The notes under the pieces are model-generated. The model was given only the letters and a program-made list of their open reading frames with translations. It was not told where the DNA came from and made no database searches. The position numbers and the translations under genes were made by a program. DNA of 64,000 nucleotides from Labia minor (lineage: Eukaryota > Arthropoda > Insecta > Dermaptera > Spongiphoridae), in NCBI GenBank assembly GCA_963082975.1, contig OY720347.1:17001187-17065186 (forward strand), in the 5' to 3' direction. Below are positions 1 through 12,232 of the stretch, piece by piece. The number at the start of each line of letters is the position of its first letter. Positions within the stretch are counted from its first letter, which is position 1.

Positions 1-237
1 GATTAATTTCATATCATTTGCTTAAAGTTATAATTCAAGATTAATCTGTGTTTTCTTAATCGGTCCAAAAATTATTCTTATCATTGTTCTCTTCAATTTT
101 TGAAACAATTATTTGTCAGGAATTACAACAAAATTTAATAGGATTGGTGAAAAGGCATTTAAATCTGTTCACTAAATCAATATTTTTTTTTTCAATAACA
201 AAATTTGAATTTTGTACTATATATTTTCATATATTTT

Positions 238-786
238 TACTATCTCGCAAGAGATAGTATTGCGATCACAAAAATTTTCGATGTCGAGATTTTGATGCTT
301 TTATACGTTTTGAAAGTCCCTGAATCATTTTCACTAAGGTTGGGAAAAATGTCTGTGTGTGTGTATGTGTATGAAGACAAGATTACGCAAAAACGGTTTG
401 AGCTAGAATAATGAAATTTGGTACACGGGCATTATTCAAAATTCGTAGTTTTCAATCAACTTTTAAGAAATGTAGCTCAGTGGGTCACTGCACTCATTAC
501 CTACCACGTTTTCATTTTTTTCCTCTAAAGTGACCGTAAAAATAAAAATGTATGTTTGATAATTTTTCACATGATTAAAAATTGTATAAAACTGCTATAT
601 ATAGAATTTTAGCTTGATTGAATCGCTGAAAGTACCGGAATTTTTTAAAACTGCCAAACACGCGCTGGTTTAATAAGTATTATTTATTAATTTTATAATT
701 TATAATTTAATTAATTAAATTTAATTTAAATATAATATATATGTGTCCAATTCAATTTGCGAGATTATCGAGTGGAGACACTCCAG
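238..786 (+). repeat. Interspersed family A copy (terminal-hairpin, Helentron-like), copy 1
   Basis: One end is a hairpin reading ACTATCTCGCAAGAGATAGT; the other end is GAGATTATCGAGTGGAGACACTCCAG, whose last part also folds (GAGTG/CACTC). The same ends and interior recur at 23839-24255, 26070-26649 and 34755-35573, and a one-ended fragment at 26962-27100. The interior has a block ACGGTTTGAGCTAGAATAAT followed by GAAATTTGGTACACGG and a box GAAAGTACCGGAATT. No coding region remains. Two hairpin ends and the absence of a clear TSD resemble non-autonomous Helentrons, but that is inference; the repeat status itself is directly visible. Confidence 0.75.
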
Positions 787-2032
787 ATTTTTTCTAATAT
801 AGTTTATTTTGTTTCAATACCAAAAAATCCCCCCCCCCCCCAAAAAAAACATATTCAAGTCTTTTATTTAAGAAATTACCGAATATAGGTATATGCAAAT
901 CAATAACAAATAAATCATTTAAGTATACATATTTACCATTTAAAAAAAAAGAAAAGATTTTCAAATATCATTCATTTTAAAATCAAATAGAAAAATCCTA
1001 TTTTATTTTGTATTTCAGTTAGCCATTTGTTTATTTCTCCATTTGTATAGACTATAGAAAGAGAGATGTATATTGTAGGTTTTAAATATAAAACTCATTA
1101 TTTTTCAAAGCATTGACTTTACCTTTCAAGTAAGTGTCGTTTAAAAAAAGAGGGTTGAATAATTTTATTAAACATTTCCCTTTCAGATTGTTTCCCTTCC
1201 TCTTCATTATTGAATTCAATCACGTATATATTCGAATCCTCTTAAGGCCTGCCGGGTAAAAAAAGACACCAAGAAAAGTTGATGCTTTTAAATAGAGAAG
1301 CCCATTGCCTGTCTTGTTCTCTTTCTCTCTCTCTGGCCAGGATTTAAGAGATTCAACCCACTTCCAGGTTGCAGGTTCCGCTCCGTTCTATGAAAATCCC
1401 TTCTTTCCCTCGTCTGTTCCTCGTTATCTTTCTCTTCCTCTACGATCTTTAGGGATCAAGTGGATCTTTTAATTAGTCACACACAAAAATAAAAAAAGGC
1501 CCGCGGAGGAAAAGAAAACTTTCAACGTTGAAATAAAAATTTATTGAATTTCCTCCACCTTGGATAATAAAAAAGTTTGTTTTATTTTATATATATTTAG
1601 CTTACGTAGGCAAAAAAAAATATTGAGTTGAAAATTACTTAATGAAATATTATTAATTAAAGTGAAAAGTTTATTTAGAGATTGGATCTTTATTTATTTA
1701 TAATATAAAGTAACAGAGGAAGAAATTTCATTAGAACTGGTACTGGTATTCTCATTATCCACCTCATTGCTTATCATTAAATACAAATTATACAATTTGC
1801 TTAAAATCTGTTAAATTCATATCTTATGACTTAATCATATTGTTATATTGTATAACAGGACTTTATTCCAAGATAAAAATGAAAACAAAAAAAATAACAG
1901 ATTAATATAATATAAGAAAATTAAAAATGGGTTACATGTGAAACAAAATAGAAATGACTGGTTACTAATCACATTAAAAAAATTTAATTATTAAATTTAA
2001 ATATTTAAAAATATAATTAACATTTAACACAC
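787..2032. other. AT-rich gene-free stretch with one CT-rich island
   Basis: No coding region or element ends found. Homopolymer runs (C10 near 830) and A/T runs dominate. An island at about 1230-1460 is clearly richer in C+T, with several TCTCT runs and CCAGGTTGCAGGTTCCGC; it could be conserved non-coding DNA but no motif identifies it. Confidence 0.5.
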
Positions 2033-2215
2033 TACGCAGTTTGTGGGTTAATGCAGTTAACTCACATCCTCATGGTCTCCGGGATCAAATTTGGGGAGCT
2101 ATCTGATACAAAGAAGCGCCTCCGGTCAAGAAAATCAAGATTTAGAGAATCCGTTCATAGAACACCTTTACCTCGCTTAGGGGGTAGTCCGATTAAAAGG
2201 ATGTATTGATTTCAA
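2033..2215 (+). repeat. tRNA-derived SINE, degenerate copy
   Basis: Shares the order of landmarks with the better copies at 14305-14589 and 27391-27656: ACTCACATCCTCATGGTCTC, then GCGCCTCCGGTCAAGAAAAT, then TTCATAGAACACC and CTCGCTTAGG. The central part is deleted, so this is an old copy. Confidence 0.7.
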
Positions 2216-3774
2216 CTATTGAAGATAAATAAAATATAAAAAAAAAAAATGACACGATTTGGTATTCTTTAAGAATATTTTCAAACATTGATACACACAC
2301 ATTTTAAAACTTAGAAATTTAGTCTTCTATTTATTTATATTTATTTTTCAATTTATGATAAAGATACATAATATTTCATCTTAAATAAATAATATTGTCT
2401 GTTTCCGGCAGAGTATTTTACTGAACTTATAATGGAAAATGATAAGTTTGCATTCCCAAGCTTTTTTGGATTAAATAAATCCTCTTCAACTACTTTATTC
2501 AACTTGTAAATAAAGTCAAGTAATCATTCCGGACAAACAGACTCACATGCACAAGGTCTTATGTACTTAATTTAAGTTTGCACCAAGTGAGATGCTATAT
2601 TATATGACATTCCAAGCAGACAACAACAACTACAACAACAACAGTTGCTTTGATACTATTTAAACTGAAATTAGCTTTCGAGAAGTTTAAATTCTACTTT
2701 AGAATATATAGATATTTTCAAGAATTTTTTTCTCTCCTTTGTCTTTCCACGAACCAACCCTAAATAACCCTACAATTCTTCCCCTTTTCCCTTATCTAAG
2801 ATGCTTCTTTCTCTCTTTTATCTTCTAAAATTATCTTCTTAAATTTATTTCGAGTCACGTGATTATAACATATTTATTAATATATATGTATATATACTAA
2901 TAAAGAATATTTAATAAGTATTTTGTATATCCTTCTTCCATAAACAAGAACTTTTGAAATTTTATCAATATTTAGAGATATTTTTTATCGAATAATAAAT
3001 TTTATTTTAAGATTCTTGAGATATGAAAAAATTATTATAATATTTATAAATTTATCAATATTAATAGTGTCATTTCCTTTTTATATCTATATACATAGAT
3101 TATTCAAAATCGATTTCATCATGAATATTGATTGTATAAGATTAATTAATATGAGAAGAGTAGAAGAATTATTTATACTCGTATAATATAACAAGCATGA
3201 AAAAATAAAAATAAAAAACAAGAATATATACCATATATATATATATATCAATGATAACAATTTTTTAAAGAAATTTACCCTATCAGTATTTCTTTTTAAT
3301 TATTTTAAAATTTTTAATAGCCAAATAAATATTTTAATTTAAATAAATATGGTATATATATAATTAAATATATGTAATTATAATATCTATTTAGATAAAG
3401 CTCAAATATCACTAACTGATACACTGACTCACTTACTCACTCATTAAGAAATCTTAAAAACCACCAAATAAATTGAAATGAAATTTGGAATATACTTTTC
3501 TCTTGAATCTTTTTGCTTCATAAGAAAGATTGAATTTTTCAGAAGAAAACCGCTATTTTAATTTGGAGTCAGTTTGAAAACAGTGGATTGTGAGGGGAAA
3601 CAAATATTGCCAGAGGTGAGGAAAAGGTATATAAAAGGAGCTTCAGGCGTACGTAAATTAAAAATTAAAAAGAAAAATTTAACTTTTGAAAATAGTCAAA
3701 ATTACTTATTCAAATTATCCTAAGATTTAAATTTAAGTAATTATCAACCTTAAACTTAACTTTTACTAATTCAA
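2216..3774. other. AT-rich gene-free stretch
   Basis: Mainly A/T runs and short (TA)n tracts (for example 3232-3250). A small CAACAACAACTACAACAACAACA run lies near 2622-2642. A TATA-like GTATATAAAAGG occurs near 3628 but no exon follows it. Nothing else supported. Confidence 0.5.
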
Positions 3775-4010
3775 TTAGCCCTTCATCTTTATGATATTAA
3801 ACTGTAGCAAAACATGGGTACTCGCAACTAAAATAGTAGGTATGTACGAGGATAATTCAAAAGAAAGGTGAATTTTTGCGAGCTGTGTACATTCGATTAT
3901 CGAAATTTTTTTTATGTTGGTACACATATGTTTATCATATGTTGACATTGTCAGCCATTTTGGATTAGTAGTTTGTTTTTGACATCTGAAAAAGTTAGTC
4001 ACGTTTTATG
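3775..4010 (-). repeat. Possible transposon-derived fragment, unclassified
   Basis: This block is less AT-rich than its surroundings and is open on the minus strand for 75 codons, but the translation has no family signature. The segments GTACGAGGATAATTCAAAAG and CATATGTTGACATTGTCAGC look like transposon non-coding ends rather than a protein. No second copy exists in the window, so the assignment is weak. Confidence 0.25.
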
Positions 4011-4289
4011 TGTACTTGGATTTTTTACTTTATAAAAATAAAGAATACTACAAGGAAGTTATGCAACGTTATCATACGGCAAACAGGAGTTAAATAATGA
4101 ATAGTTTTTTTAGATAATTCAGATTTTGAAGATTGAATGTGAATGTGTATGTCCTGATGTGAGCTCCCTCCTTTCCTTTGTCACAATATCTTTTACCGAG
4201 AGATCCTTCTTTTTTTCTAATTCATGTTAATCCAATGAAAGAATAAATCGCCATTGGGTTGTTTCTTTCACATCTTCTATGGAAATATA

Positions 4290-4644
4290 GGGTAAAGTAT
4301 ACAGTCGTTGGCCCCGAGGCAGTCATTGGCCCCCTATCACTAAAACACAAATAATAAGAGATTTTTATTTTAAACTATGAGTATGCAAACATTTGTTATA
4401 TGGTTGTATAATCACTAAAGAATACCTAGGCCAATAACTATAGGTGTCAATAACTGTATTTTTTAGGATTTTTTTTAGTGCTTATTGAAAATGGCATGAG
4501 AAAATGATCTTTTTTTTTATTCATCAAAATGCTTATAGTATCTATGTTCTGCAAACCTAATTTGATTGTTCCGCAATTTGCCCAGATACGCATTAAAGAC
4601 TGCCAGGAATTGCTTAAGGGGGCCAACGACTGTATGCTTTACCC
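4290..4644 (+). mobile_element. MITE with GGGTAAAG terminal inverted repeats, copy 1
   Basis: The left end GGGTAAAGTATACAGTCGTT and the right end, read on the minus strand, GGGTAAAGCATACAGTCGTT are near-perfect inverted repeats of about 25 bp that continue into GGCCCC. TA dinucleotides flank both sides (4288-4289, 4645-4646), as in Tc1/mariner-type insertion. The 355-bp interior is non-coding and contains the phrase CAATAACTATAGGTGTCAAT. A diverged copy lies at about 34116-34309. Confidence 0.85.
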
Positions 4645-4646
4645 TA

Positions 4647-6132
4647 TCTTTTAATTTTCATTAAGATAAAGATTTATAATTAATGAAATTAATTATACTT
4701 TTTTTTTAGAAATAATTATATGTATGTTTAAAACAAAATCTAATACAAGCATAAAAACTCTGATATTCTATTCTTTACATTTTGTTGTTATCAAATCTAT
4801 TTACCTATAAGTAGGTATATTACACAACTAGAAGAAATTATTAGAATAATTTTATTCTTAAATAATATTTCAAACATTTAATTGATCTAATTGGGAAAAG
4901 AATGAATGTTTACAGAATTTATCTTGACATAAATTTCTCTAAACCAACCTACTTATAAGATAATCTTGTGAATTTTTGTGTCAACTTATTAATAATATAT
5001 GGGATATAAAAGATTCAGCGATAAATGAGTATGACATATTAATTCGGCCGCGTTAATTTAGTAAATAAAAATATTCGCAATATTCAAATTAAAGATTCCA
5101 TAATGGTACAATTTTATTTTCATATAATAATATTAAATTGAAAATATTTAGAAGGCATTTTTTTTTTACCTCGATATCTTTGAGTGAAATTTGAAATCCT
5201 TCATCTAAAATCTATCTGACATATTAATAGTATAGTAAACCAGGTGTATTGGACAGTTTCGAGATTATTTTCTCAAAATCTTATCTTATTAATGTTCTAT
5301 TCTCGTTTTTTTTTCTTTCATACTCTCATCGAGATGGATTAGAAGAAGAACAAGCATCGGGAATTATTTTTTTTCCTTTGGTACGAATCGGACTCAATTC
5401 AATGGGTGGAAAATCGATTCACGTTTTTATTTTCTTTTCTTCAGATGTGAAAAGCGAAGAGCAATCGTTCCTTGGTAAAAACGGAATGGAGAAGTAGAGG
5501 GGGCAGGTTGCAAAGCGGTTAGTGCTGGATACCTCCCTACGGGGTGAGTAAGAGGGGTGGTTAGTGGATGAGTAACAAAACAAACCTACTCACCCCACAC
5601 ATCACATACAACAAAAACCACCAAGCAAGTAGTTTACTCTAACGGGCCGGAAAAGCGTTAAGATTACTCTCGATATATCGGTATTCTATATTGCAAAGAT
5701 AAATAAATGAAAATAATCATAAAGAAGAAAATTGAAAATAGATAAAAAAAAAAAATAATAATAATAATAATAATAAGAGTGAGACGGACGGAAAGCCGAT
5801 CTTTTTTTTCTGTTGAAACGGAAACAGAATTTTTTTCTTGGTTGTCAACGAGAACCGATATATCAAACGACACGACCCAAAGAGGGAAAAAATCGCCTCG
5901 TTTGACACCAAACAAGAAGTAAAAGTCGTCGACATCGTCTTCCGGGTCGTCCTAACTTGGTCCTGCTATAATTGACTCGGATAATTTCAAACGATAAATC
6001 ACTTCCATATAATATATATATATATATATATAATATATATGTTGTCTCTCTAGAATAGCTCATAACTTTGCTAACAGTAATTTTATGTTGTTACCTTGTC
6101 AATCAATTAATAATAATAATCAAAAGCTTGTG
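4647..6132. other. Gene-free stretch with two less AT-rich islands and an (ATA)n microsatellite
   Basis: Islands at about 5500-5680 and 5780-5960 have near-balanced composition. The first contains a CGATATATCG palindrome near 5669 and the second a related GATATATC near 5858. An (AAT)n run lies at 5753-5776 and a (TA)n run at 6007-6032. Overlapping minus-strand open frames here are low-complexity (poly-L, poly-F, poly-I) and not credible proteins. Confidence 0.45.
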
Positions 6133-6757
6133 TTTTTTACCGACCGACGATAGTAAGGGAGGTATTGTTTTCACACCAAATTTCACATGTGGAGATTTTT
6201 ACATATCTCCACGAATCATGCATTTTCTAAACAGGAAAAAGTATTTTTAGCATGATGTCTGTCCGTCCGTATAGATGTGTACAGCCTGAACGGCTCAACC
6301 GATTTTGATGAAATTTGCTATATTTACTTAATGCATCAGTGGGATGAATTGATCAACTTTTGGTGTATATCCGGAAACCGGAAGTGGTAGTATTAGCGAT
6401 CGACGATAGGAAGGGAAGGGTTATTTTCACACCAAATTTCACATGAGGAGATTTTTTTATATATCATCACGAATCATGCACTTTGTATTGGTTTTATCCT
6501 CGGGAAAATCATATTTATTAGTTTTTTCTTGATTTAAAATTATATGACGTCATCCAGCCATTCATGACACTTCAAAGCCTGGTCTTGCATATATATTATA
6601 AATAAAATAAAATTAAAAATATTTATGTTATATGCCTATCTGTTTTTTATTACATTAATAGATATATTAAAATTATTTGAAATTGTTTCTGTAGCTGGAA
6701 ATTAATTTATTTCAAACCGTCGGTCGGTTTGGACCTGGCCACAGGTGAACTTATTTT
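6133..6757 (+). repeat. Interspersed family B copy (ACCGACCGACG ends), copy 1
   Basis: Begins TTTTTTACCGACCGACGATA and ends CCGTCGGTCGG, then GGACCTGGCCACAGGTGAAC and TTATTT, so ACCGACCGACG is repeated in inverse near both ends. The last segment folds as ACCTG-TGGC-CAGGT. Reverse copies lie at 32038-32662 and from 63706 to the window end. The interior has a 100-bp duplication: CACACCAAATTTCACATG followed by CACGAATCATGCA occurs at 6173 and 6430. It also contains GAACGGCTCAACCGATTTTG next to ATGAAATTT, a phrase resembling one in family A. Helentron-like is inference. Confidence 0.8.
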
Positions 6758-6764
6758 TATTTAT

Positions 6765-6841
6765 CACGTTCCCGCCGGCTCCATAATTTTAAATTTATGT
6801 GGCGACCTCAGCCACCGGTGGTACATGCCGTCGGGAACGTG
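6765..6841. repeat. Short palindromic element next to TTAA
   Basis: CACGTTCCCG at 6765-6774 pairs with CGGGAACGTG at 6832-6841, and the pairing resumes with CGGC/GCCG just inside. TTAA follows on the right and TTAT precedes on the left. It looks like a tiny piggyBac-type MITE or a foldback that ended up beside the family B copy. Its size, 77 bp, makes classification uncertain. Confidence 0.5.
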
Positions 6842-6845
6842 TTAA

Positions 6846-7735
6846 ATGTTAACCTTTTAATAAAATAATAATAAACCTAATTTGATATTTACTAGAAGTA
6901 AAACAATTATTTATTTATTTGGATTACATCTATAATAATAAAAATGCATAGGAATGCCTAAATATATAATATAAAATATAAATAATATAAAATTTTTATT
7001 TTATTGAAAACAACCAAAAGTAATTTATTTTTTTCATTTCTAAATTGAAAAATCAAATCATTTAATCGTTTATTATTTTAAACAAAGAATAACACATTAA
7101 ACAGTTACTTAAATCTGTTTTAAATACTCGAATAACAATTTTTAATTCTCTTCTCCCCATCATCTAACATTTAAATTTCCATTGTATGTTGATTTTTTTT
7201 TAAAAAAAATATCGTAATAGACTTTAATCATTTGTATAAAAGATGAAAAAAGTAAGAGAAATAATATTTAAAAAAGAATCCATTAAATTCCATTTAAACA
7301 AACACGTGACTGTCACAAAGCTACGAGGGCAAAATGGAACTATCAATCACCATCAACAGCTGTTCGAACAGAAAAAGGACACCGTACACGAGAGAACGTG
7401 TCAACCAATTACAGAGTGAACTAGATAAAAGTTGGTTCAAAAAAAACAAAAAACAAATCATTTATTTCACTCTTTGAAAAAGAATAACATGTTTTTCAAA
7501 TATATATATTTATTCCAGAGATGACTACTCATTATAATTCTAAGTGGCCAATGTACACACAATTTCAGAGACTTAAACCCTTTCAGTTTCATACTTGCCT
7601 CTCTTATTAGGATCATCACTTTTGTAGGTATATACTTAAAACTTTCTATAAAGTGCTTTTAGTTCTGTCTAAATCGAATTATTATCACAATTAGATTATA
7701 AATTAACATCGAATTCTAAAAAGAGGTTACTTTTA
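6846..7735. other. AT-rich gene-free stretch
   Basis: No coding region or repeat copy recognised. A less AT-rich part at about 7305-7435 (CACGTGACTGTCAC, CAACAGCTGTTCGAAC) contains two short palindromes with E-box cores (CACGTG, CAGCTG). Confidence 0.45.
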
Positions 7736-8627
7736 TAAAGGGTGTTTTTTTTCGAGGTTGGTATTATACTGTTCAAGTTGACGACCGATTCAAGTAATTT
7801 ATTCTCAGTTTGGTTTGGCAATTCATCATGAATAGGCTCACGCCTAAACAACGCTTGCAAATAGTGCAATTTTATTTCGAAAATAATGGTTCTGTGCGGA
7901 ATACGTATCGTGGACTACGTCCATTTTATCATCGACAAAATTGTCCATCAGACCAGTTCATTCGATTAACCATGGAACGTTTTCGCACCATGTTTACTCT
8001 TATTGATAACTCGCATCCCCAGAGACGCCGTACGGTGCCTACAGAAGAAGCTATTGCTACTGTAGAGCGTAGCATTGAGGAAGACCTGAATGAGTCCATT
8101 CGCAATGGTGATCGGTATAGAGCCATGATTACTAACTTTTTAATTCCAGAATTGAACAACCATGATGTCCAGGAGCTGTGGTTCCAACAAGACGGCGCAA
8201 CATGTCACACAGCTCGTGCCACAATCGATTTATTGAAAGACACATTTGGTGACCGCCTAATTTCACGTTTTGGACCTGTGAATTGGCCTCCAAGATCTTG
8301 TGATTTAACACCCTAGACTACTTTCTGTGGGGCTATGTAAAGCCATTGGTCTATGCGGATAAGCCTCAAACGCTTGACCTTTTGGAAGACAACATTCGCC
8401 GTGTTATTGCCGATATACGGCCACAAATGTTGGAAAAAGTTATCGAAAATTGGACGTCCAGATTGGACTACATCCTAGCCAGCCGTGGCGGTCATATGCC
8501 AGAAATCATATATAAAATGCAATGCCACAAGATTATCTTTCGTATAAATAAAATTCATGTCAATCGAATAATCCATCGTTGTTGTATTACAATTTAAAGT
8601 TCTATACCTCTAAAAGAAACTCTTTAT
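7736..8627 (+). mobile_element. Tc1/mariner-superfamily element, internally deleted
   Basis: Imperfect terminal inverted repeats: TAAAGGGTGTTTTTTTTCGA followed by GGT on the left, and on the minus strand at the right TAAAGAGTTTCTTTTAGAGG followed by T. Both sit in TA-rich flanks. The interior carries a broken transposase (separate entry). At about 890 bp it is shorter than a full-length element, because the middle of the transposase is missing. Confidence 0.8.
7828..8597 (+). pseudogene. Broken Tc1/mariner-superfamily transposase
   Basis: The first frame (ATG at 7828) opens with an N-terminal helix-turn-helix region (LTPKQRLQIVQFYFENNGSV, the DUF4817-like head found in insect elements) and then jumps, in frame, to the catalytic C-terminal part with WFQQDGATCHTA, GPVNWPPRSCDLTP. 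The two visible catalytic Asp are 36 residues apart. The region that should hold the first catalytic Asp, roughly a third of the protein, is deleted around 8105-8110. A one-base loss at about 8313 (CCCTAGAC) shifts the frame; the other frame continues DYFLWGYVK through IIYKM. The protein cannot be functional. Copies with related C-termini occur at 18903-19773. Confidence 0.85.
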
Positions 8628-9989
8628 ATAAAGTGAAACTTAAATTAGGTAATTTGATAACTACATTAAGAGATCAAAAGTATAATATAAATAATAATCA
8701 GAATATTTTACATATCTATTTTTTATTAATCACTTAAACATGAATTTTTTATATATTAAAAATATTAAGTATTTGAATAATTATTTTTATCTTAAAATAT
8801 TAAATTGAAATTATAATTTAAATTAAAGTATTTCACTATAAAAAATATATTCTATATACTCAAATTAAATCTTAATCTAATAAATATTAAAATTATCTTA
8901 CTTTTTGAAATAATTATATACGTGTAATAAGTAATTCTCAAGAAAAGTACTAAATATTAAAATAAACGTATTCAAAGTATTTGGAATGATTTTAAACAAA
9001 TTCATAAATATCAAATTTTAAATATATATAATAAATATAGAAATATATGTTCTAATATGTTTGAGAAACTTAAACTCAAAAAGTTATAGGACTTCAGTAT
9101 TGTATTTAAAAAATTTATTAATATAAATTTGTTCTATATCATGACATCTAGATTGATTGTAATTGTTTCTATATTAAAACACATGTTTTATAAATATTGG
9201 TATCATAGAAATTAATTTTAATATATATTTATAAACTTATAATTAATTATTGAACTACCTTTAATACAAGTAGAGATCGAAACGTCATATGAACCAGTTT
9301 CACTGACAATTGAATTTAACTAATTCTTTATTCAAATCTCATTAATAATTTAAATTATTTGTAAACTTTAAACATTTTTTTTATTTTCACTTGAATCTTT
9401 ACTTTCAAACAAATTTCAATATTAATTTATTTATTTGAAAGTTATTTTGGGTTGTTGTGTTCACACACATACATTAAGATTAAAAGTTAAAAAAAATTTA
9501 GATAATGGAGTTTAGAATTTGAGTGGAAATTCAAATAAAATTAGGATTGTGTGTAGGAAATTCAGGTTAGTACAACTCCTTTCGTAAACATTGTTAGGAT
9601 TTCAGTAGAATAGTAATGATTTTATCATTTCATTCGCACGTGCCTTTCTTTCTCTCTCTATTTTCATACCCAATTATAAATTTTCTTTCCTCAACCTATA
9701 CCTATTTATCTAGATAATTTAAAAAAGAAACATATAGAGATATATAGTAGGTATATATTGAATATAGTTATTAATTAAATATCCATCATGAAAAAATTTG
9801 TGATCCACTTTAGGGTTAATCGATTTCTCAATTCTCACGAAATTTTACCATCCCACTACCTCATCCCTTTACATGGAGAATATGCCTTATGAATTTGTAT
9901 CTTTTATCTTCAATTCTTTCAATTAGTAATGCAATGACTGGATAAATCTATTTATCTAATTATTTGTCTATCTAAGTGGCATTAGAAAA
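8628..9989. other. Very AT-rich gene-free stretch
   Basis: Long runs of A/T with no open frames of interest. A palindromic TATAGAGATATATAG occurs near 9732. Nothing else can be supported. Confidence 0.5.
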
Positions 9990-10017
9990 TTCGAACGTTC
10001 TTAGTTGCAACAAATTC

Positions 10018-10292
10018 TTTCCTCCAACTGTCCCTATCCTGAGCCACAGCTTCCTTGGTCTCTTCCCAATTGGTATCTTTACTATCAAGCAATTAAGAAT
10101 CTATTCTTGTTATCATCAATAACACCTAACACTGATTTCATACAAAGGGCTAAAATTGTTAATTTTTTTATTAAATTTAGGCAATTAATAGGAGTTGGAT
10201 GGTTGTGGCTCAGGATAGGGACACTTGGAGAAATATGGTTGCTGGGGTCAAGAAGTTCCGTAACTACAGAGATAGATAGATATGCAATAATG
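10018..10292 (+). repeat. LINE 3'-end fragments with (GATA)n tail
   Basis: The 10186-10292 part translates as WMVVAQDRDTWRNMVAGVKK and ends GAGATAGATAGATA. This matches the C-terminus of a non-LTR reverse transcriptase family also seen at 28609-28870 and 16690-17660. An inverted shorter piece (CTATCCTGAGCCACAG) lies at 10034-10049, so two fragments face each other. Confidence 0.6.
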
Positions 10293-10559
10293 GTATAATC
10301 TCTAATAAATATTAAGTTAAAAAAAATAAAAAAAATTAAAAGAAAATATCATAAAAATTCATCACGAAACAGCCAAGTATTTTGACATAAACTTGCAATT
10401 CTCAAACTAATTCATTTGTTAATATAATATATTTAAGTAGGTATATGCAATCAGAATAAAAGCAAAAGACAATGAAAATAAGTTTAAATTATTTTATAAT
10501 CTAATTTTTTATATATTTATATCAAATCTCTCCTAATTTCATCAGGTGAGTTGAGAAGG

Positions 10560-10830
10560 ACGGATTTGAAAGATGAGTTGACTGACAGTTGTGATGAATT
10601 TGCAGCTTTAGTAGGACTATATGTTTATTAATGTAGGACATGTGTTTGCTAGTTGTTTCTATGGTCCAGCCTTGCTGTCAAATCATGATCAAGTAGGTGA
10701 GAAATGTTGGCAATCAACAACAATTGAGTCAACGGATTGAATGAATCATTTCAGCCGCTTAAATGCAAATAATCACAACTGACAGCTTCCAATTGGGTAT
10801 TATTCTCTGGCTAATAAAGTAGAGTGAAGT
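10560..10830. promoter_or_regulatory. Candidate intronic regulatory element with inverted TF-site composite
   Basis: Composition is much less AT-rich than the flanks and no repeat copy is seen. A composite CTGACAGTTGTGATGAATTT followed by GCAG (10582-10605) recurs inverted at 10764-10785 as TGCAAATAATCACAACTGAC followed by AG. Each copy has, in the same order, a Meis/Hth-like TGACAG, an Exd/Hox-like TGATGAAT or TGATTATT, and a POU-like TTTGCA. Function is inference. Confidence 0.35.
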
Positions 10831-11169
10831 GCAATTCCCAATGGAATCTGAAGGTTATATTATATACCATATATATATATGCAATCTATCGATTTTTCTA
10901 TAGATAACGTTTTTTTTAATTATACAAATCTTTATTTCAACAAGAGCACCAGTTGTAGAAATGTTTTTGTATGGACAAAAATAAAAATTAATTTATGTAT
11001 TTTATAATATTTCTTTCTTTGATTAAAAGAATTTGGTATATTGTCGAAATAATTTATCTTTTTGATTTAAAAAAAAAACAAAAACAAAAGAGAAAATACA
11101 CCCATAATTTAAATTATATTATCATTTATATACCTATAAATTTTCCATTTCATTTTGCTTAATCGTGTT

Positions 11170-11480
11170 CCGAGTGTTGGAGTTTGTATAATATCCATCT
11201 TAATTTGGATAGATTAATGAACATAAACAAGACGGAACATGGTTACCGCAAAGACAACTGGTTTAGGTAGAGTATGCACGAGAATTTCTATCATCCAACG
11301 AGATAAATAGGTTTTGCCACTTGGACACAAATGACATCGCAGAGGCCATTAATAATCCCCTAATCTTCTCTCCGAGTACACTTATATTCACACGTTCTCA
11401 ACACGAAATAAATTAAAAGCGCTTTTAATATGCCCCACCGATGGGGAATAACTTGGTGCTCGTTCGGATTTAATTTCCCT
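11170..11480. promoter_or_regulatory. Candidate regulatory island with Otx/Bicoid-like sites
   Basis: A non-repetitive island of balanced composition in the surrounding AT-rich DNA. CCATTAATAATCCCCTAATC near 11345 carries two TAATC cores, and GGATAGATTAATG near 11207 carries another. No open frame of interest. Could equally be other conserved non-coding DNA. Confidence 0.25.
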
Positions 11481-12051
11481 TTTTTGTAATCATTATTATG
11501 AATTTAACGCCTATCTTTAGGTATACAAAGGCCCGAGAGATTAAGTCACTAAAGAAGAAAACGAAATTGAACTTGAACTACGCGTATATTTTATATTCAT
11601 TCTGGCAAAGAATGAAAATGAGATTGACTGACTTTTGACCTGTTTATTCCACTACTTGACATGCATATTAAAGATTATTACAATTATTTCCAATTTTCTT
11701 TTATTACTACAATAAAACCTAGAATTAAATTGATTTTGTTTTGTTAATACTATTTAGTATGCGTTCCTCAGAAGTACTGGTTAATATTGATATTCTGTTA
11801 TCCGAAATGGAATAATAAAATAATTATCATTCATAACTTATCCTTCATTTATTATTAGTTAAACTATCATTAACATAACTTACTAACTATACACTTATTT
11901 ATCATAATTCTAGAAAAAACTATGGAAATATAAATACTAGCTATAGGAATTTAAAAATTGAAATTATTTAAAATTTTATTTTATTTTTTATTTTAAATAA
12001 ACATATAAGAAATGAAGGTCGACATTTTATGAAAATAAATTTACTAATTCC
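11481..12051. other. AT-rich gene-free stretch
   Basis: No gene, element end or recognisable repeat found. Confidence 0.5.
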
Positions 12052-12054
12052 TTA

Positions 12055-12232
12055 AAAAAATATGGCGAATAATATATTGGTGGGAAACGTCTGTTTGGAA
12101 GACAAGGACGCGGTGGGTGGACAATGTAGGAAGGAACTTGAGAGAGATAGGAGAGGGTAGTGATTGGATGATTGTGGCTCAGGATAGTTGTAGTTGCTGT
12201 GAGCCACAGAGATAGATAGATAGATAAACAAA
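12055..12232 (+). repeat. LINE 3'-end relic with (GATA)n tail
   Basis: Three frames pieced together read AKNILVG-like, then a run resembling GRPRxRWxDNVE and ending before GAGATAGATAGATAGATA at about 12211-12227. It parallels the minus-strand relic at 28609-28870, including the words AATATATTGGTGGG and GACGCGGTGGGTGGA. The coding sense is destroyed. Confidence 0.6.

Noticed and set aside
5664..6063. Overlapping minus-strand frames as genes
   Set aside because: They are dominated by poly-Leu, poly-Ile, poly-Phe and Tyr-Ile runs from microsatellites.
7929..8159. 76-codon minus-strand frame as a gene
   Set aside because: It is antisense to the mariner-type transposase relic.
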